Origin: Cristatella mucedo | Lineage: Eukaryota; Bryozoa; Phylactolaemata; Cristatellidae | Assembly (NCBI GenBank): GCA_009760855.2 | Contig: WPIO01000057.1 | Coordinates: 1,333,501-1,397,500 of the forward strand | Direction: 5' to 3' | DNA length: 64,000 bases | In this document: one piece after another, positions 46,905 to 58,899 of the stretch | How positions within the stretch are numbered: position 1 is the first letter of the stretch | How the letters are laid out: each line of letters begins with the position of its first letter | Notes under the pieces: generated by a model | What the model saw: the letters and a program-made list of their open reading frames with translations, nothing else | Told to the model about the DNA's origin: nothing | The model's database searches: none | Program-made: the position numbers and the translations under genes

Positions 46905-49900
46905 GTATGCATTGTTCGCGGCCTACGCCGCGGCGTCGGGATGTTGTACCGCAGACAGTTTTCGCTTACAGAGTGACGTCGGACGCTGTAGCTGTTTGCC
47001 AGTGCGAATGTTGCACAGAATCCCGTCGTGCTTAAAGGCCGTTCCGCTTTGAAAATGCATCCCTAGTCTTGACTTCTCAGCTTTCGTTTCGCATTGATGT
47101 GTTCACCGCTGCCAAGTCCTTTTGTGCAAGTTATTTCTCAGAAATTTTTATCATTGATAGTAACGTTAGTAAAACGCAGAGGCTGCACTGGATTGGCTAC
47201 TGGCACTCACATGGTCTTCTAATGCTTAGGCCCTCATGCTACATTGAACGCTGCATCCAGGTCGACACGCATTCCCATTGTGTTTTGCGTGAATTCTAAT
47301 GGAATCAATGGAGCCTCGGTAGAATATATGACGCACGCTGACGCATTTCTTGATTTCACTTTGCAACCAGGTGCATGTTTCCGATACGTTCCAGTTTCTT
47401 TGCCAGAGGATTTTGCCGAAATGGCGACAGGTGCTCATATTTGCACATAAATGACGACTCCAGACCTCGTCATGAACGGCGTGTGTGCACTTACTTTCAG
47501 CAGGGACGATGTCGCTTTGGGGCCCAGTGCAGGTGAGGTGTACGAGGCGTGAATGTAATGTAATGTATCTCCGTCCGTAGCTCCACAAAGTCATAAAGAC
47601 CATGTGGGTGTTACGCAGGAGAGTTTTGTATAGCGCACTCACAGCCTAAGCGGCTTTTGGTACGCATTCGGTAGCCAACAGACTTCGTTTCACGCAACAA
47701 AGAGAAAGTGGGAAGCATAGCAGAGTCAGGAGAGCACTTGAGGTAGTGAGTAGCATAGAAGTAGCAGCTCAGGACGGCTGAAAACGATGTGCCATAGTCG
47801 GCAGCAGTAGAGTAGTTGTCGTTGTGTAAGAATTGTGGAAGCGAGTTCCACAGTCTAGGACCTGCAGAGCTAAAGCTTCTTTCGCCAACTGTCTTTAAGC
47901 TGAGGAATAGGACAGCTAATTTATTGTCCACACAGGACCTGAGGGCGCGAACAGGCTGAAATTGATGCAGCAGCTCAGCTAGGTATGAAGGAGTAAAGCC
48001 GTGGCAGGCCTTGTGGGTCAGCGTAAGAACTTTGCTCTGTATCCTTTCATCAACTGGCAACCCTCCTAGCTCCTTCAGCAAAGGAGACACGTGCTCAAAC
48101 CGCTGGGACTTGAAGACTAGCCTTGCCGCCATATTCATTGTCTGCTGTAGTGGCATAATAGGTTTCTTTAGTAGCCCAGCCAAAAGGGAATTACAATAAT
48201 CAAGCCGAGACAGAACTAAAGAGATAGTTAAATTTTTTACAAGCCACTGTGGGAGACAGCTCCTAATCTTGGACAGCGATCGGATGTGATGGCTAGCTGT
48301 AGAGGCAGTCTTCTGAATGAAGCTTTTGAAATTGAGGCAGCTGTCGAAAACGACACCTAAATTTCGAGCAAGTGGTGATGGCCGCACAATAGCATCACCT
48401 ATTAGAACGGCAAAGCGTTTTAATCCAGCCACACGCTTAGGGTGTCCTATGAGCAGCGGTTCGGTTTTATCATCATTTAATTTCAGGAAGTTTTCTGACA
48501 TCCAGGATCGAATATCGGCAAGGCAAGCATTCAGTTTCTCAGTTGCCGCAGCAGATTCCGACGGTTTGAATGACAAATACAACTGAGTATCGTCAGCATA
48601 GAAGTGATATCCTATTCCATGGGCCTTAATCACTTTTCACAGAGGTTGCGTATAAATGGAGAACAGCAAGGGACCAAGTACAGACCCTTGAGGGACTCCA
48701 CAGGTGACCCTTCTCGTGTCTGAGACCTGACCCCCACACGGCACGGATTGAACACGATCAGACAAGTATGATTTAAACCACGCCAGTGCTTTGTCTGCCA
48801 GACCGATCGTTGTTCTCAATCGTTCAAGCAGAACTTCGTGATCAATAGTGTCGAAGGCAGCAGACAGATCTAGCAGAGCTTGGGCAGTGACATTCCCGTC
48901 GTCGTTGCCACATAGAATGTCATTGTTAACACGGAGGAGAGCAGTTTCAGTAGAGTGCTGCCTCTTGAACCCTGATTGAAATGTTTCTGACATTCCATTA
49001 TTTTCAATATGTTCAACCAGCTGCTTAGCAACAATTTTTTCAAGAATCTTTGATAAGAACGAAAGAAGGGAAACTGGGCGATAGTTTGCTAGGACCTCTG
49101 TGTCTAATCCAGGCTTTATAAGAATAGATCTTCATAACATTGCTAAAATTCGGGCTTGTTTAGATAAGGATACCACGTCTAAGTTGGTCCATGCATTCGT
49201 GACATCTCGTCTCGACTTCTGCAACTCACTGCTTACTGGCCTACCAGCATGTGCAATCAGGCGATTGCAGCTGGTGCAAAACTCTGCAGCTAGGCTTGTC
49301 TGTCGTGAGCCTCGCAGTTGCCACATTACTCCACTTCCCACCGACCTGCACTGGCTACCAGTCAAGCAACGGATCGACTTCAAGGTTTTGTCGCTCACTT
49401 TTAGGTCCATTCATTCTATGGCTCCAGCCTATCTCTCCGACATACTCCCCCATCAGGCCAAGCATCGTACTACCCGCTTTTCGGAATCCAACAGTCTAGA
49501 AATACCTCGTACAAACCTTAAATCCTTTGGAGACCGTGCATTTAGTTCGTATGCTCCCAAAGCCTGGAACTCCCTTCCGACTTGCGTCAGAACATCCCCT
49601 GACCTGACCGCATTTAAAAGGAACTTAAAAGCACACCTATTTAGGACAGCATTTAGCGGGTCCTTGTGATTCGTCCTTGATGTGCATATGCCTGATGACA
49701 CTGTGTATGCTGCCACTAACCACATTTGCATGCTGACCCTGTGCATGTCACCCCTAACCATGTTATTCATTTTGTTTGTTTTTCAAGCATGATTTTACTT
49801 ACCATTTAATTGCATTTCCCTTTGCAGCAAATGTAAAGCGCCTAGAAAGAGATTAAGTTCTCTGAGGGCACTTTGTCAAGTACATTATTATTATTATTAT

Positions 49901-52900
49901 CTAACGACTGCCGATTTGAAGGACTTGGGGACGACCCCTGTTCCCAATGAAGCATTACAAATCTTGGTTATGGCAGGGCTAAGTTGGTTTGCTAGTGAAG
50001 ACCACAGAGATGAAGGTATGGGGTCTTCAGGAGACGAGCTCTTTTTGCTAGACCTTATTAAGGCAGCCACATCGCTTGCAGAAACGTTGGAGAACCTTTT
50101 AAGGAAGGTCACAGGTTGAGGAAGGGCAATTGCTTTGGTCGGAGGGGGCCTAATGGAGGCACGAATGTGCACCATTTTTTCAGTAAAGAAGGCTGAAAAC
50201 TTTTCGGCTGAGCCCTTAATATCTGGGGAGTCAGACCTCACAGCATTGGCCAGTGCATGGTTTACTGTCTTATATATCTGTTTAGTGTCCGACTGGCAGG
50301 AATTCAGCTTTCTAATGAAATAAGAAGCCCTGGTTTTTTTAAGCTTTCGCGTGTAAACTCGAAGGAAGTCTTTAAAATTGACTAGATCTGCATCAGACCC
50401 CGATTTCTTGAAACGACGTTCTAGCCTGCTGTTAACCCGGTGCATCTTAAGGAGTTTTCTGTAAGTTTAAAGGAATCTCCACGACTGTGAACACGGATAG
50501 AGCGAACGGGAGCATGCTTGTCAAGAGCACTCCTGAGTGTTATGTTCATCGCATCAGTGAGGGTATCGAGGCTGCCGGGCGAGTCTGAAAGCAGATCAAG
50601 AAGACCTGCATCACAAACAGATTTCAAAAACTTGTTCACGTCAATGCTTTGTAAGTTACGTTGTTTGGCAAATTTGACATTGCCCTGTACGTATCAGGGA
50701 GCAGGAACAGTAAACGAGACCGAATGATGATCCGAGAGGGTCAGGTGGGACACCACAAGGTCAGTGGGGAGGACATCCTTAGTGATCACGAGATCTAGAA
50801 TGTGGCCACCGACGTATATGCTATGATTAACGTGTTGGGCCAAACCAAAATTTCCCAGACAGTCAAGAAATGAGCGGACCTGGCTGTTGCTAGGGTTGTC
50901 AACGTGTATATTGAAGTCTCCTACAATCAGTAACGCCCTGTCACACACAAATATTTTAGCTAGGAACTCTGAAAACTCCTCTATAAACAAGTTTAGACAT
51001 CCAGAAGGAGGCCGGTATACCACAACAGTGAGAGGCATTGTCTTTGATGAAGACCTGATAGCTACCGATTCAAACGATGACCCATGCAAGATACTGCACA
51101 TTTTATATCCAAACGATTCGCGAACAACAATTGCAACCATGCCACCAACCTTGTCAGAACGCATGGACTGATAGAATGAGAACCCGGGTGGATTGGTCTC
51201 GGAAATACAGCTACAGCTAATGTGAAGCTTTTGTCTGCGGAATCAACTTTCCTTATTTATTGCGAATTGGATATGCTTCGTACGCTGCTGCTGTTACATA
51301 GAATTGAACTTGCTTTTGATCGAGACGCCTCTTAGTATTAGTGCAATTTCACCAGCGGAATGCTTTTTTGTGAAAGTTTCTATTTCCTTGACCGTTTGGT
51401 TCTACCAGGTTTGAACACTCCTCGCCTGTCGATGAAGTGAGCCAGCCGGATTGTGATCATCACGATCATTCCCACGGATGTATGTCGTTTAGAGAGTCTT
51501 CAGACAATTCACGGCACTTGAACCTTGCTGTTGCATCTCAGAGCTCAAACTCAACGAGCAAGACAACTTTTACATCTAATATATTGAAAGATAATTGCAA
51601 CGGCTTAGGTATGTGGTTTGTTATGGTCCATTTCAGACTAGCCACCATGAGTTCTTTAATAATTACATCGTGAGTTGTCGATGTAGGCAGTGCCAAGTGG
51701 ATGAATTTTATTCACCAAAAATTGTATGTTGGTTGCAGTTTGTTGTTCTTCTGCATCCTGCTAGCCTTTCTCAGTCATGTTTAAAAATCACTTTTTAGTA
51801 TTTTTTTTTAATTCGGTAAGGATCTCTTTAGCATGTGCTCACCTTACTTGAAATGCTACTTTCAAGTAAGTTGTATGCGACTATACTATACTACTACAAG
51901 TGATTAGGATGCTACTTTTAATTTGAAATGTTACATATTTGCTTGCTTCAGTTTGACCTCAGTTTGCCATTCTGTGTTTATACGTTAGCCAGTTTTAATG
52001 GATTACGAGTGCACTCGGTGCAGCTATTGTCTTTTGGAGCAATAAGGGAATGTGATACCTGGGTGCATCTTGATAAATGTAGGAAATAAAAAGCTGTTGC
52101 CTGGTCTGCAACTTGTCCGGTGGTTTGCTTGTGCAGCTGAGTTGACTATGAATGCAGTAAAGTATAGATGGGAAATAAGTTCTGTATGCTTCTGAGATGT
52201 AGAAATATCATCCCAAATCGCGATGAGGTATCACTTGTAGTAGGGGCTGAGGTATAAGCAGGGCTGAAGTATAAGCAAGGGTGACATAGGTGACAAAAAT
52301 GTTTAACATCTTCATGAATATGACACTATTATTGAGATATGCTGAAAAAGTGCAATTGGTTTTTGGTTGGATATTTAGGATAATTGAAGTTTAGATCAAA
52401 GGCAGATAGGTTGCAGATAGGTAGTTTAAAGCTCAATACTAGCATATCTTCATAAGAAAAGTTCTATTCAATATAGACCAAACAGGATGTCTTAGTTGAC
52501 AAACTTGTCCCAAATCTTCCAATCAACCCATAAGTAATCACCAGCACCTTTTGATTAATTAAAAAAACGAGATAAATGCAGGAAAGCCGGTAGGCAGAGC
52601 CTACAAGAACCAATTTTTAGAAAGTCTTTGACAGGCTGCTTTATTAAGGACGATTAGTGCTTGTTAGCAGACCTATTATCTCCTGCACAGCAGACCATCC
52701 TTACAGCTTTTACCATTTGACCACGGCTATGGAAAGAAACAAGCAGGGATAAAGGGCTTCCTTCTACTTTAAGCTAGTGCTCCAATGGACATTACAGGTT
52801 GACCCAAATAAAGTGATAGAAATTTGTTCCAGCCGTGCGCTGTGTGTACGAATGTGTGCTTGCATACACCCCACACGCTAACACACCTTCATGCACATGT

Positions 52901-55900
52901 ACATTCTCCAGTGGATGCACATGCATCCACACTATTGCTGCCTGCCATTCTGATGTTCATTATCTTCCTCTGAACTGCAGTTACAGTTAGCATCTTTTTC
53001 TGCTCCGAGGCATTTGCCAATCAACCTCCGGTAGCTATTTAATGGTAAGATTGGTTGTGCCTACCAACACCCTTACCGGTATTGTACCCACCTGTCGATT
53101 GCATGTATGTACTCTTTGGGACTATGATCACTAGCTTTCTTACCACCACCATTGCCTGATACACAACCATGTCCCATGTGACATACTGGAAGCCTGAATG
53201 CAGATAGTTTGGTGTAGGCTTAAGCTGCTCATACGTAGTGTAAGCTTTGGTTAGATTTTGGATGTAAATGCAAGAGCAAATAGGTGCTATTAAGTAAAAT
53301 ACTGTATTGGGGGCATTTGTAGTTACCACTGACAATGTGATAGTCTGCCATACTCAAGTAATTCAACCCCACTCCCGGTTTTATTGGATCAGACCAATCG
53401 ATGCTTCTTTGCACTGTAGTGTGTAGGAGAATGTGCTCAGTATACTGATGTTTGCATGTTTGAGGTTTATGGCTAGACAATGAAAAATGCTCAACTGTGA
53501 AGGCCACCATCAAGTGAGGGTGCTGTACCTAGATGTACGCTCACTGCCCAAGCAACTGGCACACAAACCTGCCCTGTGTCCCTATAGGTGAAGGGCGTAT
53601 CGGCTCTGCTCCACCTGCTTTACCGCTCGCTAAGAAGAGGCGCCTGTGCGAGTATGCTGCTCGGGGAAGCTGTCGGTTCAGTGCAGCACAGTGCTCCTAC
53701 TTGCATGGTCTCAAATGTGACATCTGCGGCCATCTGGCTCTCCACCCCGATGACCCTGATCAGCAGCGGCACCACCGCGAGGTGAGCCGCCATTTGGGGC
53801 TTTGCTTCGTGCGCGAGCGCATTTTCACCTTCCGGTTCAGCCCACTGACTCGCGGCTCAGTTTTGCTCCCACCGCTGCATTCCCTGCATGCCTCTCACCA
53901 CGTGTTCCCTCTGTTGAGCTCAGTGTGCTCTTTCCGTTACTTTAAGGAGTGTGACAGCGCAGTAGCCATTGCAGCCGTGCGAGCCGAGCAGAGCAAAGAC
54001 AAGCAATGCTCAATCTGCATGGACACAATCCTGGAGAAGGTGCAGGCGAGGGAGCGCAAGTTTGCCATCCTGCCCAACTGCAACCACATTTTCTGCGTCG
54101 CCTGCTTGAGCAAGTGGCGGAAGACACGCAGCATCAGCTTGGATGGGACAGCTATGAATGAAGAAGTCATCCGGTAGGCTGCTGCCTTGCGAGAATACCT
54201 GCTGCCAACTGTTCGTCAAGCCTGATCTTGCCCTTGCTGCACAGCGAGTTGTGAGGATTGGTGAAGGTGCAGCTACCTGGCTGTGATGGATACAAATATC
54301 GACCAATTTGATTAGGCAGGTCGGGCATTGAGCATGTGAAAGTAAAGTGCTGAGCTCTTATCATCTGGTCAGAGCCTTTGCTGTGGTTTCACAGGGACCC
54401 TTCACGTTTTTTTTGCTGGTCATCCTGGGTGTGCTATCCACCCATTGATTTGACTTTAATTGTTGTGGAATACTCGAAAGCTTGTACAGTCAGGTAATTG
54501 CTCGTTAAGCCGTGTTTACATGGATCAACTTTTGTGATGATCATCACCATTCAAACTGGCCTGATCATAAAAAAGCTGGCCGCGAGCATCAACCATGACT
54601 ACGAGAGTCTGTTAATAGAGTTGGACGTATGAAGTATAAACGTGCAATTGCAACAGTAGTCGATGTGAATGTCGAAAAATAATTTATTTAGGCTTTGTCG
54701 TTACCCTAGGAAATGAGCCACCTACATCTCTGGCATAGCAAGTCGGCACTCGAATGTTTATGACAAGATGACTGCACCCAACAATTTCTTTAGTAGTTGG
54801 AGATCAACTAGGCAGTCATCACGCCTTCGGAGATGCCCTAAGTTGTAATGCATCCCCCTAAAGCTGCATTTACCTTTACAAGCTTTTTTAAATTACCAAC
54901 TCTATGAACTGGCTCTGATGTTGCTGTTTGATGCTTGTGGCCAAGTTTCTTTTATGATTCTGCTAGTTTTAGTGATGTTTATTCAAAAGTGATTGTTTGA
55001 TGTGGCTTACGATTTCCCTTAGTATTAAGATATATTTTATTAACAACCCTAATGTGTGGATTTGGTTTCGCCAGTGTAGTAGTTGTGGATTGGATTGTGA
55101 GCAATGGCAGAGCCAGGAATTTGAGGTAGAAGGCAAACCCTGCCAAAATAATGATCACAGCGGAAATTGCGTTTTTTATTTGACACAGGAACGGTGGCTG
55201 GCATAGATTGAAAATATGTAATGATCTTATCGTTCGCACCATCACTGCCGTTTCTTTCTCAACATAATGGTAATAACAATACGTTGGCATAGCACTCTCC
55301 GAAAACTGCATCTCTCTCTAGGCACTTTATACATGCTACAAATGAAGCATGTCCATGTTAGTGAACGCAAAAGCACGCGTAGAAGTACGATTCACACAGA
55401 CTAGTTGTGAATGCTTTCAGATTAAAGGGCGTATTTCACTTCTGTCTATAAATGTCTAGTCAGGATGATGTCGTGACGTCAATTGGGAGTGAGACCCGGC
55501 TTTGGGTGCATACGCATGAAAGGCACCATCTCCAAAGGATCTGGGGTTGGTTCGAGGCACAGCTTAACGACTTGAGACTAAAGAACGGGTAATGGGATGC
55601 CTAGCCTGATTGGGAAGTCTTTTGAATATTCATGCTGGATACTGAAAATCAGTGGACCTAAAAGTTAGGGACATAACCTAGAAGTCTTTATAGCTTATGA
55701 AGACCCAGTGCAGGTCAGCAATAGTGGTGTAGTGTGGTAGATGCAAGACTGACGAAAGACGAGCATGGCTGCAGACTTATGCACCAACGGATGATGGTGA
55801 ATTATTTCACGAGAAGGCAGACCTGCTTGCATTGAGTTACATAAGTTGAGATGGGTTGACACAAATGCATGGACAGACTTTGGTCTCGCTAAGTGGGAGC

Positions 55901-58844
55901 CTATTTTTGCAATATTATGGAACTGAAAGTAGGCAGGCTGGACAGGAACTCGTGTGGTCGTATAGTAAAAGGATGCTTTGGGCATAGACACTCAGATTTC
56001 GTGCAGATGCTACAGCCGATATGCTGATGGAGCTCTTTTTGGGGCATATGTTTTCAATATCACATTAACACTACGTATGCCCTCAAGTTGTACATTGGTT
56101 TTGTCATTAATTTAGAAAGAGTTGTTGTCATCCAAGTGCAAATGTCAATAAATGCAGCAAGGGAAGTGGGAGAATTTGACAGGCTGGGAGGGATCAAAGT
56201 ACACGTAAAGCTTTAAAAAAACTATCTCTTCACAACTTACTGCTAGAGAATGAATAAACAAGGGCAATGAAGGCCTATTGTTCCACGCTTAGACAAGCAT
56301 GCAGAGGCACACAGAGTTTTATTGGCCTGCATGCAAAAGCATAAAAAAAGACGCTCAGGGCCAGTGGTTGTATCATCTGCATAGAAATGATCACTTAGAT
56401 TGTTCCTAATGAATACATCAGCAAGGAGGTTCTAAATTGCAAAAACAAATGTGCCAAGCACCGAGGCCTGAAAAGTGAAGCTAATTTGGATAGTTTGGCC
56501 AAAGCGAGAGCATTTAGGGATCTAAGGTGATTGACCGGATTTTGTGCCATGTCCTCAGTTGTGCTGCTTCATAGGAAGCCGGTGCTCATTGGTGAGCACT
56601 TGGTTGTCAGTGCCTTATGCAATATGCGGATTCTGTGCTGTCATTCTCTCTTGACTGGCTGGTTATCCGTTGCGGGTACTGGTAGCCGCAATACTGCAGA
56701 TAAAGCATGCAGTTAACTTTTGGCGTGCTTTAGTGCAGAAAGGCAGTCTGTTTGTCGAATAAGTGGTCTTGAAGATATGCAAGTGCAGACATGCAATGGC
56801 TCTTTGTTTTTTTAGGGGCTGTCCTGAGTGCAGAGTCGTATCTGAGTTCTTTGCTCCGTGTGGCCACTGGCTTGAGGAAAAGGTTGAAAAAGAAGCGTTT
56901 ATCAGTAACTACAAGAAGTTCCTGAGGTATCCCTTTCCCCGGTTCTGTTCGTTTTTGTCTTGCCTGTAATATGTCATTAGCCACAGGTCATGTCCCAGCA
57001 CCTTTTAAAAAAAGCTGTAGTCAGGCTACTTCTCAAGAAAGCGACACTAGACCAAGAGAACTTAAAACAAGTACCGCCCAGTCTCCCTTCTACCATTCCT
57101 ATCAAAGACACTGGAACGGGTCGTGGCGGACTAGCTGAACTCATATATCGAAACACCTTGTAAGTTCCAGTCTGGCTTTAGAGCTAATCACTCCACAGAG
57201 TCAGCATTGCTTAGGGTATACAACGACCTACTTAGGAATGCAGACATGGGTAGAGTGTCTATGCTTGTTTTTCTCGATCTTTCGGCAGCTTTTGATACCA
57301 TCGATTACAAAGTTCTTCTAGAGCCTCTCTCATCTCGCCTGGGCATCACTGGCACTGCTCTGCAGTGGTTCAGGTCCTATCTCAGTGGAAGACTCCAGAG
57401 TATCGACGTGAATGTACAAAGATCATCTGAGGTCCATCTGAAATATGGGGTACCTCAGGGCTCCGTGCTAGGTCCGGTTCTTTTCACGGTTTATGGTTTA
57501 CACGCTCCCTCTTCCTGGTGTGATTGCCAAGCACAATCTAGGCTTTCACTTCTATGCGGATGACACTCAGTTGTACCTTTGCTTTGATCCTTCGAGCACC
57601 TCGAATTCTCTCAACTCACTTGCTGCATGTATGGATGACATTCACACATGGATGGTAGCAAATTTTCTAAAACTAAACGAATATTAAACTAACTTGCTAG
57701 TTATGGGCAAATCCGGGTGATTCGGAAATTGGAAAGGCTGACGCTCAAAATTGGCTCTGCCAGTATATCCCCTGTTGAAGCAGCTCGAAATCTAGGTGTC
57801 ATATTCCAAAGCGACCTCTTGTTAGACGACCATATCAGCTCCACAGTCAAATCTGCCTATTTTCAGCTTAATAACATTGCTAAAATTCAGGCTTGTTTAG
57901 ATAAAGATACCACATCTAAGTTGGTCCATGCATTCGTGACATCCCGTCTCGACTTCTGAAACTCACTGCTTACTGGCCTACCAGCATGTGCGATCAGGCG
58001 ATTGCAGCTGGTGCAAAACTCTGCAGCTAGACTTGTCTGTCGTGAGCGTCGCAGTTGCCACATTGCTCCACTTCTCGCCGACCTGCACTGGCTACCAGTC
58101 AAGCAACGGATTGACTTCAAGGTTTTGTCGCTCACTTTTAGGTCCCTTCATTCTATGGCTCCAGCCTATCTTTCAGATATACTAACCCATCAGGCCAAGC
58201 ATCGTACCACCCGCTTTTCGGAATCCAACAGTCTAGAAATACCTCGTACAAACCTTAAATCCTTTGGAGACCGTGCATTTAGTTCGTATGCTCCCAAAGC
58301 CTGGAACTCCCTTCCGACTTGCGTCAGAACATCCCCTGACCTGACCACATTTAAAAGGAACTTAAAAGCACTCCTATTTAGGACAGCATTTAGTGGGTCC
58401 CCGTGATTCGTCCGTGATGTGCTTATGCCTGCTGTTACTATGCATGCTGCCACTAACCACATTTGCATGCTGACCCTGTGCATGTCACCCCATACCATGT
58501 TATTCATTTTGTTTGTTAATCAAGCATGATTGTACTCACCAATTTAATCGCGTTTGCCTTTGCAGCAAATGTAAAGCGCCTAGAAAGAGATTGAGTTCTC
58601 TGAGGGCACTTTATAAAGTGCATTATTATTATTATTATTGCCTGTCGTGCACTGCTCTCAGCTCTTGCCGCTGTCTGGTCACACTCTGCTGCCGCCAGTG
58701 CCGAGGCAGCATCTTTTGCTGTCGTCGTGCAGCTGGTCACCCGAGTCCTCGGACGAGGTTCGCACTGTATTGACACGGATTTACCATCTCTGCAGATTTT
58801 TCAGCCACTTCTCACGTGCCTGATTAATTGTGTGTGTAATGTTC

Positions 58845-58899
<55 letters not shown>

